Part shown: positions 44,041 through 55,690 of the stretch, piece after piece
Layout of the letters: the number at the start of each line of letters is the position of its first letter
How positions within the stretch are numbered: position 1 is the stretch's first letter
DNA from: Bettongia penicillata ogilbyi
Lineage: Eukaryota > Chordata > Mammalia > Diprotodontia > Potoroidae
Assembly (NCBI GenBank): GCA_023548195.1
Contig: JAJHZJ010000311.1
Location: 10,971,299-11,035,298, forward strand
Length of the DNA stretch: 64,000 nucleotides
Direction: 5' to 3'
Position numbers and translations under genes: made by a program
The notes under the pieces: model-generated
What the model was told of the DNA's origin: nothing
What the model saw: only the letters and a program-made list of their open reading frames with translations
Database searches by the model: none

Positions 44041-44814
44041 AGATGCTAATTTTCTTTATACTGATGAAATTGTGGGTGATTTCCCCCATATATTAAGAGG
44101 CCTCTCTCTTCTAAAAGTATTTTAAGTTCAAAACACTTATTTTAAGGCCCAGGGGGTATAAGCATAAGTAAAATATATGAATTTACAATGGAAAATTCAG
44201 AAGGTTTTATTTCAATAATCAAAAATAGTTTGCTAAGATTGTTTTGGTTTGGGTATTATTTCCAATGAGGCTTCCATTTTTATACTTTAATACAGCACAG
44301 ACTTCTATAGCTACCTGATATCCTCCTGAGTGGCCACAATTCCAAACATATGTTATATTTACAATGCACATTTCCTGGGCCTTTTACTCTATAAATAAAA
44401 TTAATTTTCTATTTGTCCTTACGTGTTCTCTGTTCCTCCGAATTGGAGGTATAGTGGCACATTGCTGACTTACAGCATTTTAGCCTGATCACACAGGATG
44501 CAGCGGGGTTCAGCAGGAGCCATCATAAAAACAGAATTATCTCTCACCCTAGGAGGTTTGCCCTTACTGGTAAAGGTTGAAAGAAATATTTGGAAGCTCA
44601 TACTAATACCTCTCACAGTTTACCAGACTGTGAATAAAATATAGTTTTAGTAAGGATGATTAGAGTGATATACTTGAGGTGTAAGAGGGTAGTGCAGAAA
44701 GCATTTGGAGGGGATGCAAATAAAAAGAATTTTGTGGAAAAAAACCAATTTTGGTAAAGGGCCATGATTCTCAAAGTCTCAAGAATCCAGGTATAATTCA
44801 ATTGCTAAAGTATC
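44041..44814. other. Unassigned, no gene seen
   Basis: Mixed sequence. The part at 44440-44550 is less AT-rich. No exon or repeat identity assigned. Confidence 0.35.
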
Positions 44815-44995
44815 GTAAGGTCTAGAGCTAGAAAGATGACCTCTACTGCAATTCTTTTGTTTTACCTATGAGGAATTTAAAGATCAGGGAGGTCAGGTGA
44901 ATTGTCCAGGGTATTAAACAATGTCAGAGGTGGAATTTGAACTCAGGAGCATTGACTCAAGAGAAAGTGTTTCTATAATGTCTCTATAAAGCAAT
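44815..44995 (-). mobile_element. SINE fragment
   Basis: 'gacctctactgcaattcttt' and 'gtcagaggtggaatttgaac' fit a reversed old SINE. Confidence 0.55.
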
Positions 44996-45159
44996 CTCTA
45001 AGGTTACAATTTATTTATTTAGTTAAATTAATTGACACCTCCTCTGTGCATTGCCACTTTGTATTAGAATGTGATTTCCTAGAGAGCAGACACTTTCTTC
45101 TTTATTTATAATAAGAACTATTATTATGCTATGTTATATATTGATATATAATTTTATAA

Positions 45160-45475
45160 TGTCTGCTATATACCAGACACTGTGCTAAACACAAAGATAT
45201 TATTTCATATGACAAATATCATTTCATTCATTTCACAAATGCTATTTCATTTAACCCTCAGACAATTCAGGGAGGAAGGTACTAATAGCATTCTCATTTA
45301 ACAGATGAGAAATGTGAGACAAACAGAATTTAAGTGACTTGCCCAGGGTCACATACATAATAACTGTCTGAGGCTAGATTTGAACTCAGATCTTCCTGAC
45401 TCCAAAACTGGAGCTCTATCCACTGTATGACCCAGCACCTAGCACAGTGCTATGCACATAATAAATGACCAATAA
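45160..45475 (-). mobile_element. MIR/CORE-SINE, near full length
   Basis: 'ttaagtgacttgcccagggt', 'atttgaactcagatcttcct' and 'gagctctatccactgtatga' on the reverse, flanked by 'cagacactgtgctaaacac' at the left and an 'agcacagtgctatgcacata' block at the right. Confidence 0.75.
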
Positions 45476-45479
45476 ATAT

Positions 45480-46900
45480 TTTGTTTTCATTCATTCCTTT
45501 CATTTGGAGATGAGGCACATTTATGAATATTTATTTGCTTAATACTATTTCTCACTAAACTTTGTTAATGTTCTATATAACTGCGGGGACTCTATCAATA
45601 CCCTAACTGTTACCATCTCTTAGGGTAGCAAAGTCTACTCTCTGAAATTCTTGTTTCTGACCAGTGCTCAGAAGCTATAAACTAAAATATTTAACTCCCA
45701 AAAGATTCCTAACCCAGGGCAACCATTGCCACTTCCTTTGGTTTAGGAAATGATATGACTACAAAGGTCTCCACCCACCCCTTGCCAGTTTTGCTTTTCT
45801 ATGTGTCTTCTGTTCATGGGAAGGTGAACTCATGGAGGTGGGTGGCTTCTCTGCTGTCTGAGTGCAATAAATATAAAAGAGCTAGTAAAATCTGAGGAAG
45901 AAAGCAAAGTGGGTTTTCCTGATTCTTGGTTCATTGCTCTGTCTTCTACACATCATTTAAGACTTTTCATTACTCAGCAAAACAAGCACACAACTAGCCT
46001 ACAACTTTAAAAAAAATTATGATGACTCAGATTCGTTTGTCATGGCAAAGATCAAAAAACATTATGACTGCTTTTTGTTGGTGCCACTGTCTCCACTGTT
46101 AATGGAGATAGACTGAATGCATTAATTTTTGAGCTATAGAACTATAGAAATATTTAAACATAGTCAAAAATGAGAAGAAAGCAACCATTTTCTTTCCATG
46201 CTGCATCTATTCCCACTCACAAAGTTAAATATTAAGTGGAACAATATTTCTCATTTCCCAGACTAGTTCATTATCTCACAAACTCTAAGAGGTTGTTTAT
46301 TTTGGTGTCTCAATATATGGTTTTTTTTTGGTTTTTGAATTACAGGTGCCAAACTGTTCCTGGCAAAACTCACAAGTACAGTCAAAACCAGATCAAAATG
46401 TTACTGGGAAATGTTTAATAAAGTAAAAATACAATACATAATAGATAATGCTAATTTGTGATTTTCTAAGTCAATACGCTGCAGACAGGAATCTGTTTCT
46501 GTTAGAGTTTGACACTATAGGCTTTGGCGTCATCTTCAAATAAATATGTATCGACCTTTCCTTCAGACCCTCATCTTCCCTTGTAATATGGTGACTTCTT
46601 TCCCCCCCCTCCCATTTTACTAGCTTCCCTGACTCTGAATTTTTCCTCCCTGGTTATCAGGTCAATTTTCCTATCACAGATATCCAGTCATCATCCTTCC
46701 TCATGCCTACCAAATTAAATGAAAAATAAATCAAAACTCACATCTATAACCCTCCATAAAACAGCTCTACTTTATCTGTTTAGATTTATTTTGTTTGAGT
46801 CTCCCCAACTTCTACCCCCTACTCACCCTCTGTTTCATAATCTAAGAATGAATCAAACTGAGCAACAAATCACTACCCTCCAATAATTAACGTAGGTGGA
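45480..46900. other. No gene seen
   Basis: Unassigned AT-rich DNA, with a C-run at 46602-46612 and L2-like pyrimidine-rich wording after 46740. Confidence 0.35.
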
Positions 46901-47460
46901 CTGTTCAGACTTTAAGTAATGCTATTCCTCTGCTTGGTTTATTCAGTCCTTATAGCCCTCTATCCAGGAAAAATCTACCTTTCTTTCAAGGACCAGATCA
47001 AATATCACCTCTTCAACGAAGAATTATCTGACTTCTCTAACCTCACACTAATTTTCATTTAATACATATTCTGACTCTTATGGCAAAAATTTCATGTCAC
47101 CTTGAACTACGTTTTCTTGTATGCCCCAGTAGACTATAATAAGCATTAAGAGGGCAAGTATCGCATCTTTTTCTTTGTATTTCCTGCTTCTCTGGTTTTC
47201 TTAAATTCGCAGGTCTTTCTTAATCCTTCCAAATGCTAGTTCTTAATGCTTTCCAATAATGTTCCATCTCTATTGTGTATATCTTCTGCTCCCAGCTCTT
47301 TACATGTTGCTCTAGAATGAGAGTTCCCTAAAGTCAGGGGCTGGTTTGTTTGGGACGTTGATTTGGATTCTCATTGCTTAGCATGGTATCTGTTGCACAG
47401 TAATCATTAAATTATTATTATTTTTTTGGTCAACTGATATTCTCACACTGCTTAATAAAT
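46900..47460 (+). mobile_element. Two L2 LINE 3' ends in tandem
   Basis: First block: 'tcaaggaccagatcaaatat', 'acctcttcaacgaagaatta', 'gactataataagcattaaga' (to about 47195). Second: 'ttgctctagaatgagagttc', 'tctcattgcttagcatggta', 'cagtaatcattaaattatta' (to about 47425). Either two L2 insertions or a tandem duplication. Confidence 0.65.
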
Positions 47461-47511
47461 AATTATTGAATCTAATCATCTTGACATTTTGGCACTAATT
47501 TTCACTCTGCC

Positions 47512-47539
47512 TTTTTTGTTTTGTTTTGTTTTGTTTTTG
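47512..47539 (+). repeat. (TTTTG)n microsatellite
   Basis: Four or five TTTTG units. Confidence 0.9.
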
Positions 47540-48474
47540 CAAACACTATGGCAATCCCTAATTCTGGCAAGTATGTCCGTGCCTTCTAATCCTGGATCAG
47601 TCAGTGAATTGCGATATTTATCTGCATCTCAGAAAGTGTGGAAAGACTAAATGCTCATAGCTAATATCTAATATCTAACCTAGCTGCTCTCTCTTCTTTA
47701 CCTCTGATACTTCATCAAGCCAATTTGAAGTATATGCCTGGGATTAGATATAATAGATACAGTACAATCAGTATGATATCCATATCTGGCAGTTACTTGT
47801 GCAGTCTCCCATGAATAAAAGTGCTCAGTGTTTTCCTGAAACCTGGGTACATTGTCCTAGGGTTTTCTTACCCTCTATCTATCTGAACCACAAATAGAAA
47901 ATGAAGTTAGTTGTGTGTTTTAGGTATCTATTTATCCTTCCTCAGGCAGTCCCTCTCATGCTAGACTATAGATATATTGAACTAATAAAATCAAGATAAT
48001 GAATTCTTGAGCCTTGTATTGGCCTAGGGTCCTAGGTTTCAGAAATTGGAGACTGAAAGATGAAAATATATTAAAGCAGCATTCAGAGGGAAAACTAGAA
48101 CAACTTTCGAAGTTTAGAAATGGAACCTTCAGCTCAAGATTTCCACTCAATTCATGGCTGATTTTTCTCAAGTTGACAAGTCAAATTCAGCCTACCCTTC
48201 CCAACATAATAAACTCTCCCACGTGCTCTTCCATTGTTATGATAACTTGTTTTTAAACACTTCTATCCCAATTAGAGATATAAATGCAGAAACAGCGTCC
48301 ATATAGAAGCATATGGGGGCATTGTAAAGAGAGTGTGAAAAGAATTCTTAACAGAAAGAGGAAGAAAGTGGGAGTAGAGGCAGTAGCAACCTAGAAAGAC
48401 TACTTTTTACTACAATGTCATTGTGTCACTTGACAGGGGAGGTTTTATCTTCCTCCATTTTTCTGGGTGCGTAA
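47540..48474. other. Unassigned, no gene seen
   Basis: AT-rich sequence without recognised elements. The small frames at 47956-48256 on both strands are chance. Confidence 0.35.
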
Positions 48475-48868
48475 CCATTTGATAATACCCGACAAAAGCA
48501 GGGCTGTCAGAAGACTAATGCTGCGTCATCACGTTGCTGGTGGCCAGAAGCCAACTCTGTCAACACTTGGCTTTGTACTGTCCGGGAGAGAGAATTTGAT
48601 TCTTCAGCAGTGTCTAATCAGTTTAAAACAAATCTGGAAGATGTTACTCAAAGACTAGATGAGATCCAGGCCCTGGAAGCCTTTGCCGACAAAGAAAGTG
48701 AAGGATTTGCTTTAAAATGGAAACTGAAGATGTGGAGACAAACTTGAGGGGTTGGACCTAGCTGCAAATGTGAATGAGCAAAAGGGCATGGCTTTAAGAA
48801 GCTGGAATTACAACCCAAAGAATCCAGTGAAGTCCCAGAGAAAGGGAGAGGACCTGGGATCAGATTTC
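48475..48868 (+). pseudogene. Coding-like decayed block, unidentified (possible pseudogene)
   Basis: Frame 1 is open from 48475 to 48744 (90 codons, ending TGA 48745-48747). Its second half looks protein-like (LEDVTQRLDEIQALEAF, then KESEGFALKW). Frame 2 is open from 48728 to 48868 (47 codons: LDLAANVNEQKGMALRSW), ending TAG. Adjoining open frames with protein-like composition on one strand suggest one former frame broken by a frameshift. There is no ATG at the start of frame 1. GC is higher than in the flanks, and no repeat is recognised. It may be a processed-pseudogene remnant, an exon plus intron, or chance. Confidence 0.3.
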
Positions 48869-48999
48869 TAGAACTCTGCCCTTCAGCTCTCCTTTCAGTG
48901 AGTGGCTTGGATGTCAATTCATCTTTAATGTACTTGTTATAGAAGGAATGTTCCCATTAAGGCAGAGTCATATTTATTAAGTGTTCACATATGTATCTC

Positions 49000-50345
49000 T
49001 GAATTACAGATTCTCAGCATTTTATAGTTGGAAAGAAACTTAGTTGGGCATCTAACCCTATCCATATCAGGGGGAAAAAAAGACCCACTATAACACACAT
49101 CTGAGGTATTCAATCTTCTCTTGAATATCTCCAGAGAAGTGGAAGTATCTACTTCTCAAGTTGTCCCATCACACTTTAGAATAGCTCTAATTATCAGGGA
49201 ATGTTTCCTTTCCTCAATACTAAATTCACATCTTTAGAAGCACCAATTGCTTCTAATTCTGCCTTCTGTTGAACCCCCACCCTCCAAAAACAACTTTCAT
49301 GTCTCATGCCTTTGGCAATCTTTCAAAAATTTGAAAACAATTCTTTCCTCATTTCCACATTAGATACCCTTCAATCAATTCTTATGGGGCAAGAACTCTA
49401 GGTCCTTCTTGTTGGCTTTCTCAATATCATTCACCAATATAAATTGTAGCACCCAGAATGAACACACTACTGAAGATGAGTCTGACTAGGGAATATGCTG
49501 GAATTATCCCCTCCTTATTCCTGGAATATTGTTCCTCTTAATTCAGCCCAAGATCACATTAAGCATTTTTTTTGACTGCCATATCACACTGCTGACCTTT
49601 ACCGAGTTTCAATTTCACAAAATTCATTTAGTGTTTTCCAGAGAAACTGTTGTCTAACCATGCCTTTTCTATATTACATTTATGGAATTGCTTTTTAGGA
49701 TACAGATGTAAGACTTTTCATTTATCCCTATCAAATTTCACTTTCTTATATTCAGCCCAGTGTTCTAAATTGTTAAGATTTGGGGAAATCTTAATTCTTT
49801 CCTTTAGTTTAATAGCTATCCTACTTCTCCCAGCTTGGCATAATCTACGAATTTGATAAGCAGGCTGTGTATACCTCTATCCATGTCATTGTGGGAAAAT
49901 GTTAAAAAGCTCAGGGCAAAATGCAAAACCTCAAGACACTCAACTGAAGACATCATTTCAAATTGATATTAAACATACTCTTTAGGTCTGGGCATTAAAT
50001 CAGTTCAGAATCAATAAACTTACACTACCATCTAAGCCACATTTCTCTATATTTCCCACAAAATAACAGGAGATACTTTATCAGACCTAGATAATTGATA
50101 GCTAAAGTATCCCCCAATCACTAACTTAAAACATATTTTTTTTAAAAAAAAGCAATGATATTAATCTGGCAAGACATGCTGGATCCTCCTGATCACTGTT
50201 TCTTTGGCTAGGTACTCACTATCTCTCTGATAATATGTTTTAGAATTCTGCCAGGAATCATTTTGCCTGCCAAGTCAAGCTTATAGGTGTAGAGTTTATA
50301 GACTTAATTCTTTTCCCCTTTTAAAAATCAGAAAGAATGGTAAAT
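49000..50345 (-). pseudogene. CR1/L3 LINE, long and well preserved
   Basis: 1.3 kb of minus-strand CR1/L3. The 3' end is at the left ('ttatagttggaaagaaactt'). It runs through 'agcccaagatcacattaagc', 'ctgccatatcacactgctga', 'ctaaccatgccttttctata', 'aaaccgcat'-type blocks and 'gcctgccaagtcaagcttat'. Minus translation at 49831-49860 gives LIKFVDYAKLG, the RT catalytic box decayed from FADD. Upstream fingers/palm sequence continues to about 50345. Ancient family, long silent. Confidence 0.8.
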
Positions 50346-50364
50346 CATGAAAGCAAGGAGAAGA

Positions 50365-50525
50365 GGAAGGGAATATGCATTTATTATCTACTATGTGCCA
50401 AGCACTGTGCTATTTTATTTTCAAATATTATCTCATTTGATTTTGACGACATCATTTGAGGAAATTGAGGCAGTTGGTGGTTGATTAACTTGCCCAAGAT
50501 CACACAGCTATGTTAATACTCAGGA
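50365..50525 (-). mobile_element. MIR/CORE-SINE fragment
   Basis: 'atctactatgtgccaagcac' at the left, then 'cttgcccaagatcacacagc' at the right: a reversed MIR. Confidence 0.7.
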
Positions 50526-50694
50526 TTTTGCCTTTGGAGTTTTCATCTTTCAACTTTTGTCCTGTCATGTCAGTAGATGGTCTCTGCTTTTCCTCCTCAC
50601 TTCTTGGCTCCTCCGTCTTATACTACTGCATAAATCTAACCTCTTCCCTCTGCCAAAATCTGGAATCCACATCCTCTTTCAAGATATGGGGTTC

Positions 50695-51085
50695 ATATCA
50701 AGCCTAACATAAGGTAAGGACTGTTGGTGAGGACTGATTTTGATAGACTTAGACCTTCTCAGCAATGCAAGGACCTAAAATATTCCCAAAGGACTCTTGA
50801 GGCAAAATTCTGTCCTCATCCAGAGAAAGACCCATGGAGTCAAAACGTAGAATGAAGCAGACTATTTTCTTTGGTAATGTTTTATTTTGTTTCTCTGAAG
50901 GTTTCTCCCATTTGTTACAATTCTTCTATGAAACATGACTAATGTGAAAATGTGTTTAATAGGAATATATGTGTAGATCGCATACTGTCCTGGGGAGGGG
51001 GAAAAGGGAAGGGGAGAAAAAAATAAAACTTATGGAAGTCAATGTTGAAAACTGAAAACAAATAAATTTGGGGAAAAAAAAGAAT
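50695..51085 (+). mobile_element. 5'-truncated L1 3' end with A-rich tail
   Basis: 'tctcagcaatgcaaggacct', 'tcatccagagaaagacccat', 'aacatgactaatgtgaaaat' and a G-rich 'ggggagggggaaaagggaag' block, ending near aaaaaaaag at 51076-51083. Same L1 end as 15.1-15.46 kb. Confidence 0.85.
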
Positions 51086-51279
51086 GACCTCTAGAACTCC
51101 TTCCTATGGGTTGTAAGTCCTTTCTTCTCTAGCTGTATCTGTGCCAACCACCTCGTCCAATCTCTCTAGTTACTCTCCCCTTCCTTCACACAGCAGGGCT
51201 GAGAAAATATCTTCTACCTTTGATGAGGTATGAGAAAGTTCAGGAATCATCGCCATAGGAAGCAAACTCATTCCAAGGT

Positions 51280-51400
51280 CAGGAAAGTCCAGGATTCTAG
51301 TCCCACCTCTCACACCTTTTGGTTGTGATTCAAGGCATGTCATGTAACCTCCATAAATTTGTTTTGCTGGTTGTAGCCTCAACAATTTGGATTAGTGGGC
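51280..51400 (+). mobile_element. SINE scrap
   Basis: 'ccaggattctagtcccacct' and 'ggcatgtcatgtaacctcca' fit CORE-SINE order. Confidence 0.45.
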
Positions 51401-51539
51401 TCAGATGGTGAGCGAGACCACTAAATTTTCTCACTTTCCAATGTTATTTCATTAGATTTTCATCTTATTCAGTGTTTTTTTTTCTTTTTTTGGTCTTTTT
51501 ATCTTTTATAAGAACTTTGACACATAATTCTTTTCTCTG

Positions 51540-52130
51540 CCTTCACACAGATATCGCTTTAGTTAATGCTTTCATCATCTTTCTCCTAAATTCTTCCAGT
51601 AATCTCCTAAGTTATATCCCTGTTTCAAGTTCTGTTCACTCCAGCCCATCCAGTGCACTATTGTCAAAATAATTTCCCTTCAGTTCAAATCTGACCATGT
51701 AACTCCCCTAATGAAACAACTCCAGTGATTTTTCCATTGCCCCTTGGATAACATATAACCTCTTTTGTTTAGCTTTTAAAGCCCTAAGTAACCTGGTCCC
51801 AACCTATCTTTTCAGCCTATTTGGACATCTCCTTCTCACACATGGTAATACATCTAAACTTCTCTCTGTTTCTCACACAGAATATTCCATGTCCTATCTC
51901 AGTGACTTAGCACTGGCCATTTCCCATTCCTGGAATATACTTCCTCCTTACCCAAGTTTCATAGTGTATCTCTCTTCCTTTAAGATGAAGGCAAGACATA
52001 ATCTTCTGCATAAAAGCCCTTTCTCATCCCCTTTCCCTCTAACTGCCAGTTTTCCTTCCTCCCAAACTGCCTAGTATTTAAATACTTTGAATAAATTTGT
52101 ATTTACTCACTTTCTATTTATATTGTATAT
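51540..52130 (+). mobile_element. L2 LINE 3' region
   Basis: 'aatctgaccatgtaactccc', 'tccattgccccttggataac', 'ttttaaagccctaagtaacc' and 'cccattcctggaatatactt': a continuous L2 3' block of about 0.6 kb on the plus strand. Small plus frames here are relics or chance. Confidence 0.75.
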
Positions 52131-52527
52131 AGTAACAATTTAATTTAATCCAAGAAAATTAAAATGGAGTAAGTGGAAAATGGGAGAACCTACAGAAATA
52201 AACTCTTTAAAAATAATTTTATTAATATATTTTGTTTTTATATGACCTATAGTTTCCTGCTCCCGTTACCCTCTCCAACTCAGGGAGCTATCTTATATAA
52301 CAATAATTTGTCAAAGAAAACAGAAATATAAAAATGAGCAAAACATGAAATATCAAAAAAATCTGAAAATATAAACAATGTTTTTCACACATGTGGATCT
52401 CCTATCACTTCAAAGGAGTTGGAAGAGGTTTATCATCTTTCCTCTGGGAATATAGCATTTCTTCTTTGTAATTTTGCAACTTTCACTTTTGATTATTCTG
52501 TAGTTGTCCTTTGTTTAAACTTATACA

Positions 52528-52795
52528 GTCACTGAGGCAGCTGGGTTAAACAGTGGATAGAGCACTGGTCCTGCAGTCAAGAAGATTTGAGTTCAAAATC
52601 ATCCTCAGACACTTACAAGCTATGTGACACTGAGCAAACCATTTGACTTCTGTTTATCTCCATTTCCTCACCTGTAAAATGGGGCTAATAATAGCATATA
52701 CTTCCAGGATTGTGTAAAAATCAGTTGAGATAATAATAACAAAGCACTCGGCACAATGCCTTACACATAGTAAATGCTATATATTGTTATTTTTC
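52528..52795 (+). mobile_element. MIR/CORE-SINE inside the L1
   Basis: Head 'gaggcagctgggttaaacag', core 'gctatgtgacactgagcaaa', then 'tcacctgtaaaatggggcta' and tail 'ttacacatagtaaatgctat'. A second SINE interrupts its tail. A possible tail end reappears at 53762-53790 (aagcattatataaatgttaa). Confidence 0.8.
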
Positions 52796-53764
52796 AGCCA
52801 TATTTGACACTTTGTGACTCTGCTTGGGATTTTCTTGTCAAAGATACTGGAGCACTTTTCCATTTCCTTCTCTAGCTCATTTTGTAAATGAGGAACTGAG
52901 GCAAGAAGGGTTAAGCTACTTATCAAGAGTGTAGGGTTAATGGAATATAAGGTCTTCCCCATCCATTAAAAGGCCTATATGATCACATATGTTCCATTTT
53001 CCTTGGAACAAGATCTGTGTTCCAAGGTCTAAAGGTGCACAGGCATATCAGTTATGGATGTCTTGATGCTTTGAACTTCAGCTCAGTTCACAGCAAGGAG
53101 GCATCCAGAGTCACATAGAGCCCATCAAGTGATTGAGGGAGATTATGTTGCCTTGAGGGAGGAATTTGCCTAAGGGGAAGCCTGCTTGGGGGAACCTTGC
53201 TTCCAGGAAGGCTAGCTTGCAAGAAGGCTTTCACATCTTTTGGCACTGAGCCAATTAGGCACTGAGTCAGGTGGGTTGTGCTGCCTATAGCTGAAAACTA
53301 TACACACTGGGAGGTTGGTATTTAACTTTGGGAGCTCACTTATGAGAGGAATGTTCCAATGTGATTTGGCCACACAAGACCCTAGATAACTGTTGTTAAG
53401 GGATCCCCTGGATTTATGAACCCAGATGTTGGTGCTCCCTGGTCTGGTGATTAGGTATCTATTACTCTATTTAAATGTTTGGAGTCCTGTCTTTTGAATT
53501 CTCTCTTGGATACTCATTTCTTTCTACTTATCTGTCTGCATTGCTAAATTAAAATAAGATTTGTTTACCCCTTTGAAGCTGTCTTTCCTTTAGAAAAGCA
53601 AATCATAGAACCTGTGTTAGTAGTCGTCTTGTGCTAGGGTACTTGCTACTACTTGCGATCACATGGCTAGTAAGTGTATGAGACCAAATTTGAACTCATG
53701 GAAATAATTCTTCCTGATTGCAGGGCCAGTACTCTATCTATTGCACCACCTACTTGCCCCAAGC
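52796..53764 (-). mobile_element. Marsupial tRNA SINE, minus, split in two
   Basis: First part 52796-52930: 'tttgtgactctgcttgggat', 'tgtcaaagatactggagcac' and 'aagaagggttaagctactta'. Second part 53658-53764: 'cacatggctagtaagtgtat', 'aattcttcctgattgcaggg' and 'actctatctattgcaccacc'. The two join at the gacttgcccagggtcaca point of the family. About 0.72 kb of foreign sequence separates them. Confidence 0.8.
52931..53657 (+). mobile_element. LTR-like insert within the SINE
   Basis: 0.72 kb of higher GC sequence that starts near tgtagggttaatggaat and cleanly interrupts a SINE. It contains a TATA-like tatttaaatg (53468) and, further right, aaattaaaataagat as a weak polyadenylation-like signal. 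Size, position and composition suggest a solo LTR of an old endogenous retrovirus. There are no internal viral genes, and clear terminal repeats and a target-site duplication are not visible. Other short transposons are possible. Confidence 0.5.
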
Positions 53765-54170
53765 ATTATATAAATGTTAACTATTATTACTGTCATCACT
53801 TTAGTTTATGCAAGTATTTCCATGACTTTCTGTATTCATCATATTCATTATTTCTTATAGAACAGTAATATTCCATGACATTTATGTCAATAATTGCTTA
53901 GCCATTCCCCAAGCAATGTACGCAAATTTTCTTTTCAAATATTTGCTAAGACAAAAAATGCTACCATAAATGCGTTGCTGTGTATGCAGATTTTCTGTTA
54001 TCTATGATCTTATGGGGTATCTACCTAGTGGGAAATGGTCACTTTATCAGTTCATTTGCATACTTTAAAATTGTGTTTCAAAATGTTTGCTCTACCAGCA
54101 ATGAATTAACATCTACCTTTCTACAACTCTTCCAATACTGATGAAGGTAGACTTTAAAGAAAAAAAATCC

Positions 54171-55690
54171 AAGAGGATAAAAATCTGTGAAAAAGAAATG
54201 AATAAAGACAAGCATAAGGCAAAAAATACATTTAATATTGATGGATTAAAAAAATCCAGCCAAAGGAGCTAACATTAGAAGGAAGTATCCTCTTTTTGGT
54301 TGTGGAGATTGAACCCAAAGTAAACATTAAGAAAAAGACTAAAATGATGGCATATGAATTTAATGGAATATTAATGTTTCATAATCAATGGCCTATAAGA
54401 AGAAATCCATAAAATATTAGAATATTTTTAGTGACATGTGGAATAGGAAAAATGAAAGAAAACTGAAAGTGCAATATTTGCAAAAAGTGCAATATTGCAA
54501 AGAGAAAGAATAATAAAACAAAATGATTGTAATTATATTAATCAAGGTTGGCCCAAGAAGAATACTAAAAAATCCACAAAAACAAACAACCACAAAAACT
54601 TCTATCCTTTTTCTAATAAGTAGAGGACTAGGTACATAATATTGTATATACCTTTAAACATGGTCAATGTGAGATTTTGTCTTGCTAAACTTTCTCATTC
54701 TTTGACCATTGAAAAATCTTTGTTCTAAGGAAAGCTTCACCAACTCACAGTGAACATCTTTAGGAAACATGTTTAGAAACGAATGGGAAAATAAAAATTA
54801 ATAGACCACAAACCAAAAAGGAAAATCAGGGCATACTCCTCCCATTTTTCATGATCTTCCAAATCTCACTGAAACTCTCTGCAAATACCAGGGATAATTG
54901 TTTAAGAATCTAAGGATGCAGTTTTTCTGTGTCAGCTGACTTGAAATCAGCTATGGCCACTAAGTACTCTGTGAATATCTTCTTTCTTATCTTGGGTATT
55001 AACTCCATACCAACTATTTTACTTTCATCTTCCTGATCCAAAGGTGATTTTCTTTGGCATAGGAAAAAAATGAAAAAGAAAGATGTAAAATGGATATTTC
55101 TACCATTTCATGGTTACTAGTTCTCATGTTCATTCAGCCCAAGAAGTAAACCTATCCCACTTTTGATTTCTCTCTTTTCCCCTAGGTAGCTAAAACATCC
55201 TAGCAAAACCAATCATCCCCTTTAAATCCCTTACATTTTTGTTCTGCTTTGCCACCTTCATCACTCTTTGAACATTCTGAACTTAAGACATCTTATGTCA
55301 TTCTTACATTGTCACATCATGCTTAAATATTTGTCCTTTATTTCTGCATTGTTTCTTGCCTTTTAAAAATATCTTCTAAAAATTTAAGTTAACTACTGAG
55401 TTTGGTGTCCATCTTGAAAGTTACCTCCAAACAACTCCCATTTTCCCCTTTTCTTGGTATTTAACTGTATACAGTATATAACTTTAGGATTTCATTCTTA
55501 AGAATTAAACAACTGAAGTCTCTCAACACTACTATACCATATCTTTGAGTCAGACTTATTATGTTTCTGGAACTCATCTATTTTTCTCTTTGTATCCAAG
55601 TAATATGCAGTATACATTAATGGCAAAAGTGTTTCCCTGTTTCCTACACTGTAGTATATATCAACAGCAAAATTACTTCTTTCTTTTCTA
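54171..55690. other. AT-rich; possible plus-strand L1-tail relic
   Basis: 54330-54720 has faint L1 3'-end wording ('tttaatggaatattaatgtt'). A 12-bp palindrome tgcaatattgca lies at 54488-54499 beside a near copy (gtgcaatatttgcaaa). No gene seen. Confidence 0.35.

Larger units (their letters stand above)
52205..54170 (-). mobile_element. Old L1 (minus) interrupted by nested insertions
   Basis: Left part 52205-52527 ('taattttgcaactttcactt', 'tagttgtcctttgtttaaac') and right part 53790-54170 ('catattcattatttcttata', 'gaacagtaatattccatgac', 'tagccattccccaagcaatg', 'ggggtatctacctagtggga') belong to one old reversed L1 3' end. 1.26 kb of later insertions separates them. Confidence 0.7.

Noticed and set aside
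46602..46612. C-run as a possible regulatory element
   Set aside because: A short homopolymer in AT-rich DNA without accompanying motifs.
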